Positions 8,009 to 16,200 of a stretch of DNA of 64,000 nucleotides are shown here, one piece after another. This DNA comes from Flavobacterium sp. TR2. Lineage in GTDB: Bacteria; Bacteroidota; Bacteroidia; Flavobacteriales; Flavobacteriaceae. The notes under the pieces were generated by a model. It worked only from the letters and a program-made list of their open reading frames with translations, searched no databases and was not told where the DNA came from. The stretch lies in assembly GCF_025252405.1 (NCBI RefSeq), contig NZ_CP104307.1, forward strand, positions 4,960,001-5,024,000. Reading direction: 5' to 3'. Both the position numbers and the translations under genes were made by a program. Positions within the stretch are counted from its first letter, which is position 1; the number at the start of each line of letters is the position of its first letter.

Positions 8009-9322
8009 ATGAGAACCAAGTCTTTAAAAAAGAACAAAATTAACGTAATCACTCTTGGGTGTTCAAAAAATGTTTATGATAGTGAAGTCCTAATGGGACA
8101 GCTTCGCGCGAATGGAAAAGAAGTTGAACACGAAGCTCCTGCAGAAAAAGAAGGAAACATTATTGTAATTAACACTTGCGGATTTATTGATAATGCTAAA
8201 GCAGAATCGGTAAATATGATTTTGGAATATGCAGATAAAAAAGACAAAGGACTTGTAGACAAAGTTTTTGTAACAGGATGTTTGTCTGAGCGTTACAGAC
8301 CGGATTTAGAAAAGGAAATTCCGAATGTTGACCAATATTTTGGAACAACAGAATTACCTCTGCTATTAAAAGCTCTTGGTGCAGACTATAAGAATGAATT
8401 ACTTGGAGAGCGTCTGACTACAACTCCAAAAAATTATGCTTATTTGAAAATTGCAGAAGGATGCGACAGACCATGCAGTTTTTGCGCAATTCCGCTAATG
8501 AGAGGTTCTCATGTTTCTCAGCCAATTGAAAAATTGGTTAAAGAAGCAGAAGGTCTAGCTAAAAACGGAGTTAAAGAATTAATCTTAATTGCTCAAGACT
8601 TAACTTATTACGGTCTTGACTTATACAAAAAAAGAAATCTTGCCGAATTACTTGAAGCATTAGTAAAAGTGGAAGGAATTGAATGGATTCGTTTACACTA
8701 CGCTTTCCCTACTGGTTTCCCAATGGATGTTTTGGAAGTGATGAAACGCGAACCTAAAATCTGTAACTACATTGATATTCCGCTACAGCATATTTCTGAT
8801 TCGATTTTAAAATCAATGCGTCGCGGTACAACTCAAGCCAAAACGACTCAATTATTAAAAGATTTCCGTGCAGCGGTTCCTGGAATGGCAATTAGAACTA
8901 CTCTTATTGTAGGTTATCCAGGTGAAACTCAAGAAGATTTTGAAATTCTTAAAGACTTTGTTCAGGAGATGAAATTTGACAGAATGGGATGTTTTGCTTA
9001 TTCTCATGAAGAAAATACCCACGCCTATTTATTAGAAGATGATGTTCCAGATGATGTAAAACAAGCTAGAGCAAACGAAATTATGGAGCTTCAATCTCAA
9101 ATTTCTTGGGATCTGAATCAGGAAAAAGTTGGCAAAGTCTATAAATGCATCATTGACAGAAAAGAAGGTGCTCATTTTGTGGGCCGTACCGAGTTTGATA
9201 GCCCAGATGTTGATAACGAAGTTTTAATCGATGCCTCTAAACATTATGTAAAAACAGGCGAATTTGTTAATATCAAAATAATTGAAGCTACAGAATTTGA
9301 TTTATACGGGGAACCTGCTTAA
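8009..9322 (+). CDS. rimO: Ribosomal protein S12 methylthiotransferase RimO
   Basis: A 437-residue radical-SAM enzyme that adds a methylthio group to an Asp of ribosomal protein S12. Domains in order: N-terminal UPF0004 domain with cluster cysteines in TLGCSKNVYDSE, INTCGFI and VTGCLSER; radical SAM core with the CxxxCxxC motif GCDRPCSFC (residues about 150-160); C-terminal TRAM domain (VGKVYKCIIDRKEG). The N-terminus matches RimO rather than MiaB (SKNVYDSE, AYLKIAEGCDRPCSFC). It is preceded by a TAATTTTG promoter element and followed closely by a small secreted-protein gene. Confidence 0.96.
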   Translation: MRTKSLKKNKINVITLGCSKNVYDSEVLMGQLRANGKEVEHEAPAEKEGNIIVINTCGFIDNAKAESVNMILEYADKKDKGLVDKVFVTGCLSERYRPDLEKEIPNVDQYFGTTELPLLLKALGADYKNELLGERLTTTPKNYAYLKIAEGCDRPCSFCAIPLMRGSHVSQPIEKLVKEAEGLAKNGVKELILIAQDLTYYGLDLYKKRNLAELLEALVKVEGIEWIRLHYAFPTGFPMDVLEVMKREPKICNYIDIPLQHISDSILKSMRRGTTQAKTTQLLKDFRAAVPGMAIRTTLIVGYPGETQEDFEILKDFVQEMKFDRMGCFAYSHEENTHAYLLEDDVPDDVKQARANEIMELQSQISWDLNQEKVGKVYKCIIDRKEGAHFVGRTEFDSPDVDNEVLIDASKHYVKTGEFVNIKIIEATEFDLYGEPA

Positions 9323-9364
9323 ATTTACGCTGAACAATTGTTAATCACAGATAAAAATACTTTT

Positions 9365-9922
9365 ATGAAACCTTTTCAAACTTTATTTATTTTAGTTTTT
9401 GGCTTATTCACTTTTACTGTTTCTGCTCAATATCGCGGAGGATACAATAATGGATATGGCAACGGTTATGGCGGCGGTTACGGAAGAGGAGGCGGAATGG
9501 GTATGGACAGAAGCATGATGGCCGGACAACAGCAGGGATCTCAAAGCAAGCCTAAAGAAACCCCACCTGAAGAAACTGCAGGGATGATTGTAGAGCAAAT
9601 GAAACCTCAAGTAAATTTAGATGAATTGCAGGCAATTGCCATTACAAACGTTTTGGCTGACAGCATACGCGAACAAGGCATTTTACTAAAAAATGAAAGC
9701 AGCAGCCAAGATCAAAAAATTGAGCAGATAAAAGCTTTACGAGAAAGTACTGATAAAAAAGTTACTGCTTTTTTAAATCCTGATCAAATTGAAAAGTACA
9801 AAACTTTCATGAACACTTTAAAAGAAGTAAAAAAGACCAAATCGAAAAAGAAAAAAGATAAAGATTCGAAAGAAGATTCTAAAGAAGTAAAAGAAACCCC
9901 AGATACGAAAATTTCAGAATAA
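9365..9922 (+). CDS. Secreted protein of unknown function with Gly/Tyr-rich N-terminus and Lys-rich tail
   Basis: About 185 residues from the ATG at 9365, which begins a clear signal peptide (MKPFQTLFILVFGLFTFTVSAQ); an alternative TTG nine codons upstream would put polar residues before it and is disfavoured. The mature protein starts with Gly/Tyr/Asn repeats (GYGNGYGGGYGR), then a helical middle with Q/E/K-rich sequence including ALRESTDKKVTAFLNPDQIEKY, which resembles the helical Spy/LTxxQ-type or DUF-type pattern seen in small Bacteroidota periplasmic proteins. The tail is a run of Lys/Asp/Ser. No known enzyme motif. It lies 42 bases after rimO and before the amidase gene on the same strand. 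Confidence 0.75.
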   Translation: MKPFQTLFILVFGLFTFTVSAQYRGGYNNGYGNGYGGGYGRGGGMGMDRSMMAGQQQGSQSKPKETPPEETAGMIVEQMKPQVNLDELQAIAITNVLADSIREQGILLKNESSSQDQKIEQIKALRESTDKKVTAFLNPDQIEKYKTFMNTLKEVKKTKSKKKKDKDSKEDSKEVKETPDTKISE

Positions 9923-9950
9923 TCGTTATTAACTTATAAAGCAACGAATT

Positions 9951-10856
9951 ATGACAAAAAAACTTTTTTGTTATCTGATTTTAGCAGCTATTATCAGTGC
10001 TTGTTCTACAAATCCGTACAAGAATACTGAAAAAGCTTATGATCAGCAGCTGAAAAATTTGGAAAACCAGATTACAAGCAAAGAGGCCAAGCCAATCCCT
10101 GCAGTTTCTCCTGTTGTGATTGATACTTCTTATGCACAGCAGTTGAGAATTGTGAAAGACACCTTATCAAAGACAAATTCTACTTATTTGCAGAACGGAA
10201 TCAACACTGAATGGATTGGTACGGTAAATTTCAATTTAAGAAAACCAAGTTTCGTAATTATTCATCATACAGCTCAAGATTCTCTTCAGCAGACGATTAA
10301 TACTTTTACAAAAACAAAAACTCAGGTAAGCGCGCACTATGTCATTTCTGAAAACGGAAAAGTAGTGCAAATGCTTAATGACTATTTGAGAGCATGGCAC
10401 GCCGGAAATTCTACTTGGGGGAAAACAACCGATTTAAACTCCTGCTCAATCGGAATCGAATTGGACAATAACGGATTTAAACCTTTTACTGAGGCACAAA
10501 TTAGTAGTTTAGTGGCTTTGTTAACCAAACTAAAAAAGGATTACAACATTCCGACACAAAACTTTTTAGGCCACGCTGACATTGCTCCAGGAAGAAAACA
10601 AGATCCGAGCGCCTTATTTCCGTGGAAAACCTTAGCAGAAAAAGGATTTGGAATTTGGCCAGACGAAGTCTTAGAACCTGCACCATTCGATTTTAAAATT
10701 GAGCCTGCACTAAGAATTATCGGTTACAATACCAAGAATTTAACTGCTGCAATTCAAGCATTCAAACTGCATTACATTCAAACCGATGCAACCTCAGTCT
10801 TAGACAGAAAAACAATTGATACTATTTATTCGATTTATAAAAAGCAAGTTCAATAA
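9951..10856 (+). CDS. N-acetylmuramoyl-L-alanine amidase lipoprotein (Amidase_2, AmpD-like)
   Basis: A 301-residue zinc amidase that cleaves the bond between MurNAc and L-Ala of peptidoglycan. The signal ends in the lipobox IISAC (Cys18), so it should be membrane anchored. The Amidase_2 domain covers about residues 95-225: zinc ligands His105 (VIIHHTAQ), His208 and Asp218 (GHADIAPGRKQDPS) and Glu170 in GIELDN. The C-terminal 70 residues (QAFKLHY region) look like a small peptidoglycan-binding helical domain. A terminator at 10881 closes the group begun by rimO. Confidence 0.92.
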   Translation: MTKKLFCYLILAAIISACSTNPYKNTEKAYDQQLKNLENQITSKEAKPIPAVSPVVIDTSYAQQLRIVKDTLSKTNSTYLQNGINTEWIGTVNFNLRKPSFVIIHHTAQDSLQQTINTFTKTKTQVSAHYVISENGKVVQMLNDYLRAWHAGNSTWGKTTDLNSCSIGIELDNNGFKPFTEAQISSLVALLTKLKKDYNIPTQNFLGHADIAPGRKQDPSALFPWKTLAEKGFGIWPDEVLEPAPFDFKIEPALRIIGYNTKNLTAAIQAFKLHYIQTDATSVLDRKTIDTIYSIYKKQVQ

Positions 10857-10880
10857 ATAAAGATTTATTTTAAAATACAA

Positions 10881-10918
10881 AACGCATTTCTAGTCATTAG
10901 AAATGCGTTTTTTTTTTG
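10881..10918 (+). terminator. Terminator after the amidase gene
   Basis: Perfect 12-base arms, AACGCATTTCTA and TAGAAATGCGTT, around a 5-base loop, followed by a long T run; 24 bases after the stop codon. Confidence 0.85.
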
Positions 10919-11167
10919 TTTAAAACACAGTCAGAACATAATTAATAATTGAACGTACACCAAAAGACGCACTGCGGTGCGTTTCTACAATCCTAATATA
11001 CAAGACATACACAGCAACCTTTAAAGAAACTAATTTTCATAATTCACAATTCACAATTCACAATTCACAACTCACAATTCAAAAACTTCCTAAAGTAAAA
11101 AAGCTGCCAAAACAAAATAATGTTTCGACAGCTCCAAAAAAAAAAAAAAAAATATCAATCTTTATCT
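10919..11167. repeat. Repeat-rich intergenic stretch (10857-11167)
   Basis: After the terminator this gap holds no gene. It contains a palindrome at 10965-10987 (AGACGCAC and GTGCGTTT) related to the terminator at 54223, and about six tandem copies of the 7-base unit AATTCAC at 11041-11080. A further short inverted repeat and an A15 run precede the 3' end of the porin gene. Confidence 0.6.
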
Positions 11168-12256
11168 CTAGAAAGAGTATGTTGTTGCAATTAGAGCGTA
11201 GAAGCTTCCGCCTGTTGGCAATGCATCTTTATCTAAAAATATATCTTCAGATGCCGCGTCGTATCTTAGCTCAGGAATTATAGTAAGTTTTCCAACTTTG
11301 TAGTTTAAAGAAACTGTGTTGGCAAATACGCTTGATCCTGACAATGTTCCTAAACTTGGAGCTGCATTTTTAGCATCAAAATATTCCATTCTGTAAGCCA
11401 AAAGCAATGCTGGTTTGAAAGAATAAGTAGCATATCCTACCAAAGAAAACCAATCTCCGTCTAAATTACTATCAAAATCGTTTGTTGTTTTAGCATACGT
11501 TGCATTTAATCCAAGCGAAAAACTATCTGAAATTGCTTTCGAAGCTGTTAAATCAAACTGCGTTTTATTTTCATCAGAAACCGGAATTGTACTTCCCGGT
11601 ATTGGGTTAGTGCTTCCTGTTGTAAAATTCAAATAAGCGCTTCCTGTATCTCCTATATACCCCACTTGTCCGATAAATGTTTTTTGATAAGAACCTGCAT
11701 CCATAGCCGATTTAAAGTCTGTCGGGTTGGTTAATCCTAACATTGCTGTAAATTTGCCAGAAGTGTATTGCGCTTTTACCCCAGTGTTAAAAAACGGCCC
11801 GTAAGAAAACGCATATGACATACTGTAGTTTTTATTATCTACTGCATCCAACACCTCATAACCGATATGGGTTCCGAAACTACCCGCTACTACTTTAAAT
11901 TCATCGGTTAAATTGTATGTAAAATATAATTGTTTAATCATAAATTTTGCGCTTGCATCTTTATCTGGCGTTTCGTTATATGAAAATTCTGCTGCTCTTT
12001 TTCCGAAACCTAAGTCTACAAAAACAGAAGCTTTTCCAAAAGTATGACCCGCTTCAATCGATGCCATTCCTAATTCGAATGAATTCTGTGAGTTGGTAAA
12101 GCTCGTTAATCCATTCATTTGTTTTGAAAAATCATATTTATAGTACGCATCTGCAGAGCCCCCCCATGTGGTTGCTGGAGCGGCTGCTTCCTCTTCTTGG
12201 GCAAAGGCAAAAGAACTTGTTAACATCGCGGCTAAAATGTGAAATGCTTTTTTCAT
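11168..12256 (-). CDS. Outer membrane porin, putative beta-barrel porin-2 (OmpL-like) type
   Basis: A 362-residue protein with a signal peptide (MKKAFHILAAMLTSSFAFAQ) and a beta-barrel pattern throughout: short amphipathic strands with aromatic ends and Asn/Asp/Gly-rich turns, ending in ALIATTYSF with a C-terminal Phe. The motif WGGSADAYYKYDF near the mature N-terminus and the ASIEAGHTFGKASVFVDLGFG segment are typical of the BBP2/OmpL-like porins of Bacteroidota, thought to be general or cation-linked porins. Monocistronic; about 590 bases of spacer lie upstream. The substrate is unknown. Confidence 0.8.
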   Translation of the reverse strand: MKKAFHILAAMLTSSFAFAQEEEAAAPATTWGGSADAYYKYDFSKQMNGLTSFTNSQNSFELGMASIEAGHTFGKASVFVDLGFGKRAAEFSYNETPDKDASAKFMIKQLYFTYNLTDEFKVVAGSFGTHIGYEVLDAVDNKNYSMSYAFSYGPFFNTGVKAQYTSGKFTAMLGLTNPTDFKSAMDAGSYQKTFIGQVGYIGDTGSAYLNFTTGSTNPIPGSTIPVSDENKTQFDLTASKAISDSFSLGLNATYAKTTNDFDSNLDGDWFSLVGYATYSFKPALLLAYRMEYFDAKNAAPSLGTLSGSSVFANTVSLNYKVGKLTIIPELRYDAASEDIFLDKDALPTGGSFYALIATTYSF

Positions 12257-12621
12257 GTTTTAATTTGGTTTTTAGTTATTAATTGATTCTGGTTAGTTAA
12301 TCTTTTATATATCTATTTAAATAGTATAAGTCATTTCTAAAACCTTTCATGCGCCTTCAAATCACCATCATTTTCATTAGCGAATTTATTAACTTTTGTA
12401 TGAGTAGAACAATTCAAAACTGCTTTTTTGCCGTTTTGGACGAAGAATTATGGATTACAAAAATTAAGTCACCAATAATCGTGATTTGATATTTATCGAT
12501 AATCGTTTTTGAAAATTCAACAACGCCATTTAAGTCAATTTTTAAATTTTTACAAGGGTACAGATAAAAATTACTACAAAAATTAAAGAAAAAACACCAA
12601 ATAAACCAACAGCAAAACAAA

Positions 12622-12645
12622 ATACCCTATTAAAAAATAGGGTAT
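12622..12645 (-). terminator. Terminator-like hairpin without an obvious gene
   Basis: Perfect 10-base stem with an A4 loop (T4 on the minus strand), followed on the minus strand by a T-rich tail. No gene ends here; the nearest upstream minus-strand gene has its own terminator 150 bases earlier. Confidence 0.45.
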
Positions 12646-12792
12646 AAATCAAATACTAAAAAATAACCCATTTGCAGGAACTTTAAAAAAACCAAGTTTA
12701 AAGCTATTTTTAAGCAAACAAAATTCTTACAAAAAATATCCTTACAAAGCATCCTTTTAGCTAAGATCAATGTGACGTTATATTCCATGAAA

Positions 12793-12822
12793 AAAGCCCG
12801 TTCATTTAACTGAACGGGCTTT
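12793..12822 (-). terminator. Terminator of the leftward PUL operon
   Basis: Perfect 11-base arms, AAGCCCGTTCA and TGAACGGGCTT, around a 6-base loop, with a T run on the minus strand; 20 bases after the stop codon of the GH5 gene. Confidence 0.85.
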
Positions 12823-12842
12823 CAAAAAATCACCAAAATGGC

Positions 12843-13808
12843 TTATTCCTCTTTATTATATTTTCTTAAATATTCTCTGACTTTAATTCCAGAATCTTTT
12901 AAATCCTCATCTTTCCATTTTCCGTCAGATTTGGCTGATTTCTTTAGAATAGAACAGGTTTCCTCTTTATCTGATACTGACCAAGTAATCCAGCTTAGTT
13001 TCTTAGATTCCATCCAATCTATATATTCCTGCCAAGCTTTATAATTTAAGGGTCCATCACCTGAGGCTTCCATTCCAGCAGATTCAGAAATAAAAACTGG
13101 AAGACCTCTCTTAATAGCCAAATCTGTTCTATCTCTCAATTCTTTGCCATGTGTCGCCGCATAAAAGTGCATGGTATACATTATATTGGTATAGTCTCTT
13201 ATGGGATCTTCAGCCGGAAGATCAATATCTTGATCCCAATGCGGACAGCCGACCAGAATAATATTATTGGGATCGTTTTCACGGATTACCCTAATGATTT
13301 CTTCTGCATAATTTTTTACTTCCCACCAAGTTTCATAATCCGGCTCATTAAACACTTCATAGATAATATTAGGATACTTGGCATACTTTTTTGACATTTC
13401 TGCAAAAAACTGTTTGGCTTCTTTCAAATTTATATTATGGCTATGCCAATCTATAATTACGTATATATCCGATTTTATAGCGCCGTTTACAACTGCCTCT
13501 ATTTTTTCTTTAGAAAATTGCGGGTCCTTCATATAAGAGTAATCGCCAAGTTCAATTCCCATTGCAGCTCGAACTACATTGCAGTTAAAATCTTTTTTTA
13601 GCCAGCTTACTGCTTTTTCATTATAAAATCTCGGCCACATACTATGCCATCCAAAACTCAATCCGCGAAGGACAATTGGGTTATTATCTTTATCTACTAG
13701 CTGGGTTCCAACAACACTTAACTGACCATATTTTTTTACAAATTGTCCTTTTGAAACATTTACAAACAGCAAAAGCGAAAAGGCGGCATACCAAAACTTT
13801 AATTTCAT
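12843..13808 (-). CDS. Secreted GH5 glycoside hydrolase (endoglucanase/mannanase-like)
   Basis: A 321-residue retaining endo-beta-glycanase. Signal peptide at 1-21 (ending VSKG). The GH5 TIM barrel fills the rest: LRGLSFGWHS after strand 1, the IIDWHSHN motif, general acid/base Glu155 in VFNEPDYETW and nucleophile Glu242 in VFISESAG. The overall pattern (ILVGCPHWDQDID, MYTMHFYAATHG) is closest to subfamily GH5_2, mostly cellulases, so it may cut beta-1,4-glucosyl or glucomannan linkages rather than pure mannan. It is the last gene of the susC operon, 11 bases after GH27, and is followed by a strong terminator. Confidence 0.88.
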   Translation of the reverse strand: MKLKFWYAAFSLLLFVNVSKGQFVKKYGQLSVVGTQLVDKDNNPIVLRGLSFGWHSMWPRFYNEKAVSWLKKDFNCNVVRAAMGIELGDYSYMKDPQFSKEKIEAVVNGAIKSDIYVIIDWHSHNINLKEAKQFFAEMSKKYAKYPNIIYEVFNEPDYETWWEVKNYAEEIIRVIRENDPNNIILVGCPHWDQDIDLPAEDPIRDYTNIMYTMHFYAATHGKELRDRTDLAIKRGLPVFISESAGMEASGDGPLNYKAWQEYIDWMESKKLSWITWSVSDKEETCSILKKSAKSDGKWKDEDLKDSGIKVREYLRKYNKEE

Positions 13809-13819
13809 AATGTATCTAT

Positions 13820-15052
13820 TTAAGGGATTAATTTCAAGGTTACAACATCATGTGATGCAATTTTGGCTGTGAAAGCCTTTTTTGTACTTCCAATTTCTTT
13901 GTTTTTCCAAAGGTCTTTTATTTTGAAGATGGTGCTGCTGAAATCAGCTTCATATCCAAAATCAGTGTCTTTGATTTTGTTCTTCTTCCAATCAAAGTTA
14001 ATTATTTTTGACGTTTCGGTTCTGTTTACAAAACTTACAGCCCAAGCCTTATCTGAAAGCGGTTTTACCCATACTTCCACTCCATCTAAAACTGCATACT
14101 TAAATCCTTGAATACCTAATTTGTCCTGATTTACTGCCAGCATCTCTTTATTTGTCAAAATTGCCAAAGTCTCTTTTGACATTTTTCTATAATCATTTCC
14201 TGTAAATAACGGTGACGAAAGCATACACCACATTGCAAAATGCGTTTTGTCTTCAGTATCATTCATTTCGTTTCCAACTTCCATCATATCAAAATCATTC
14301 CAGTGATCTGGCCCAGAATATTTGCGGATATCTTTTCTCATATCGGCAATTTTCATGAATCCCCACGACGACCAATTTTCTGGATGTTTGAATTCGCAGT
14401 CAAAACATGGATAAATATCTCCTGATATCCTCCAAAGATTTCCAATTGGCTTTCCCCATTCCCACGGCTGATTGTCTCCCCATTCGCAGAGACTAAAAAC
14501 AATTGGCCTGCCAGCTGTCTTTAATGCATTACTCATTGTGGCATACGCTTCTTTTGCCGTGATTCCTTCGGTATTGCACCAATCGTATTTCAAAAAATCA
14601 ATTCCGAGTTTTGCATAAAATCTAGCATCTTGGTATTCGTAGCCTCTCGTTCCCGGATAGCCCGCACAGGTTTTGGTTCCTGCACAATTGTACAGCCCAA
14701 ATTTCAAGCCTTTGCTATGCACATAATCGATAAGCGCTTTCATTCCGTTTGGAAATTTTTGTGGATCGGGCACTAAATCACCATTGGCATCGCGCTCGTG
14801 CGTCATCCAGCCATCATCCAAGACAATGTAATTGTAACCCGCGGCAGCCAAACCGGATGCAACCATAATATCGGCAGTTTCTTTTACTAATTTTTCATCA
14901 ATATTGGTTGCAAAAGTATTCCACGAATTCCATCCCATTGGAGGTGTCATGGCCAATCCTTCAAATTTTCCAGCCTGCTGTTTATGTGTGTTGCCTTGAC
15001 TGAAAGCAAGACTCGAAATACCTACAAGTAATCCTAAAATTATTTTTTTCAT
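13820..15052 (-). CDS. Alpha-galactosidase, GH27 family
   Basis: A secreted enzyme of 410 residues from the ATG at 15052, which starts the signal peptide MKKIILGLLVGISSLAFSQ; the ATG seven codons upstream is disfavoured. GH27 marks: TPPMGWNSWNTFATNI at the start of the barrel, the nucleophile Asp157 in FLKYDWCN, the acid/base Asp212 in RISGDIYP, and the LDDGWM and GLKFGLYNCAGTKTC segments. A C-terminal beta domain completes the fold. It hydrolyses terminal alpha-1,6-galactose, consistent with side-chain removal from galactomannan. It lies between the IPT lipoprotein and GH5 genes of the susC operon. Confidence 0.95.
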   Translation of the reverse strand: MKKIILGLLVGISSLAFSQGNTHKQQAGKFEGLAMTPPMGWNSWNTFATNIDEKLVKETADIMVASGLAAAGYNYIVLDDGWMTHERDANGDLVPDPQKFPNGMKALIDYVHSKGLKFGLYNCAGTKTCAGYPGTRGYEYQDARFYAKLGIDFLKYDWCNTEGITAKEAYATMSNALKTAGRPIVFSLCEWGDNQPWEWGKPIGNLWRISGDIYPCFDCEFKHPENWSSWGFMKIADMRKDIRKYSGPDHWNDFDMMEVGNEMNDTEDKTHFAMWCMLSSPLFTGNDYRKMSKETLAILTNKEMLAVNQDKLGIQGFKYAVLDGVEVWVKPLSDKAWAVSFVNRTETSKIINFDWKKNKIKDTDFGYEADFSSTIFKIKDLWKNKEIGSTKKAFTAKIASHDVVTLKLIP

Positions 15053-15142
15053 CAAACAAAATTTAAAATACATTAAAAAAACATTCCCTAATTGAGTAGA
15101 TTAGGGAATATTTAAACAAAACTCAAACCAATAAAATGATTT

Positions 15143-16180
15143 TTATTTTAAAACAAATCCCATATCATCCATTAGAATTGTATTTCCTCCAAAATTTCCA
15201 GATTCCTGAAGCGTCAGCTGATCAAACGTAGTTGGGTTTCCAATTTCAGAAAACGGAATTTCAATTGTAGTCCATTTGTTTGTTAACGGCTTTTTAATTT
15301 GATACGCCCATCCGCCAAAAACAAATATCACGCTGGCATCTGTATTAGTAGAAACGCTTTTTACTTTTACTCTAAAGGCTTTGTATTTAGAAACATCTCT
15401 TGTGTTAAATTTCATGTCGGCTCCATTCCATCCTCCGAAAACAAACTTAATTGCCGCTTGTCCCTGCACTACATCATCTTTAAAATTAGTATCAAAAGTA
15501 TCACTTCCGCTCCACATCCAATGTCCTGCATCACCTTGAAGCACATCATCATACAAAGCTGACCCGACTGCTTCTTCAGATGTAGTAGTTCCTGAAATAT
15601 TGGTAACACTTACATACTTATCTAAAGAATTTGCTGGCATTTTAAATTTAATCTCTGTTAATGATGAAGAAATTATCTCTGCATTTGCAGTTCCAACCTT
15701 AACTATAGGATCAAGGAAATAATCCCCATAAATGGTAACCACATCGCCATCTGCTGCATTTATTGGGTTATAGCTTCCAAACTTAGGCGTTGGCGGGGCA
15801 ACAACAAAATCATACAAAACTGTTCCTTGCTTTGTAACCACTTTTAATTTGTTGCTTGCATCTGCATACGGCGTTTTTTCGTCAATTAAAACAAAAATGG
15901 CAGTATCAGTAACGAGCGTAGGATTAAAATACGTATCAAAATCATTAAAATAAATTTTTGTAACCCCAGCAAGTCCTTTTCCTTGAATGATATAATAGTT
16001 TTTAGGGTCTCCAATTGTAACCGGGATCAAATCGCCTTCAACAGATTTTGCTACACTTGTTATTACAGGCGCCCCAGAACTTCCTGAAGAATCATCATTG
16101 TCACATGATGAAAATACGCCCAGTACCATAAATGCCATTGCAATGAAAGGCAAAAGGTATTTTATTTTTATATTTTTCAT
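15143..16180 (-). CDS. IPT/TIG-domain surface glycan-binding lipoprotein (SusE position)
   Basis: A 345-residue lipoprotein: hydrophobic segment followed by FSSC with Cys26 and acidic residues behind it (CDNDD), the Bacteroidota pattern for export to the cell surface. Two IPT/TIG-like immunoglobulin domains appear at about 36-125 and 127-205 (KGLAGVTKIYFNDFD; NAADGDVVTIYGDYFLDP). The C-terminal about 140 residues form a jelly-roll-like domain with the ending GGNTILMDDMGFVLK, likely carbohydrate binding. It follows susD by 20 bases, the place taken by SusE/SusF-type surface glycan-binding proteins. Its ligand is inferred to be mannan. Confidence 0.85.
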   Translation of the reverse strand: MKNIKIKYLLPFIAMAFMVLGVFSSCDNDDSSGSSGAPVITSVAKSVEGDLIPVTIGDPKNYYIIQGKGLAGVTKIYFNDFDTYFNPTLVTDTAIFVLIDEKTPYADASNKLKVVTKQGTVLYDFVVAPPTPKFGSYNPINAADGDVVTIYGDYFLDPIVKVGTANAEIISSSLTEIKFKMPANSLDKYVSVTNISGTTTSEEAVGSALYDDVLQGDAGHWMWSGSDTFDTNFKDDVVQGQAAIKFVFGGWNGADMKFNTRDVSKYKAFRVKVKSVSTNTDASVIFVFGGWAYQIKKPLTNKWTTIEIPFSEIGNPTTFDQLTLQESGNFGGNTILMDDMGFVLK

Positions 16181-16200
16181 ATTCGTTTAATTTTTAGGAA

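Larger units (their letters stand above)
12257..12842. other. AT-rich spacer without a supported gene
   Basis: Nothing convincing is coded here. A 68-codon minus-strand frame at 12414-12620 starts only at TTG and has an unusual Phe/Cys-rich N-terminus; a 40-codon frame at 12630-12752 is likewise unconvincing. Two hairpins are present: the GH5 terminator at 12793 and a 10-base perfect stem at 12622-12645 (ATACCCTATT with AATAGGGTAT) followed on the minus strand by TTTTGTTTTG, which looks like a second terminator and could end a small RNA. Confidence 0.5.

Noticed and set aside
11041..11080. Tandem AATTCAC units as CRISPR or iteron origin
   Set aside because: Only 7-base units without spacers; no replication gene or DnaA boxes nearby. 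Seen as simple-sequence repeat.
12414..12620. 68-codon frame on the minus strand in the spacer after the porin gene
   Set aside because: Starts only at TTG; Phe/Cys-rich N-terminus, no recognised domain, and no conserved neighbour. Left as spacer.
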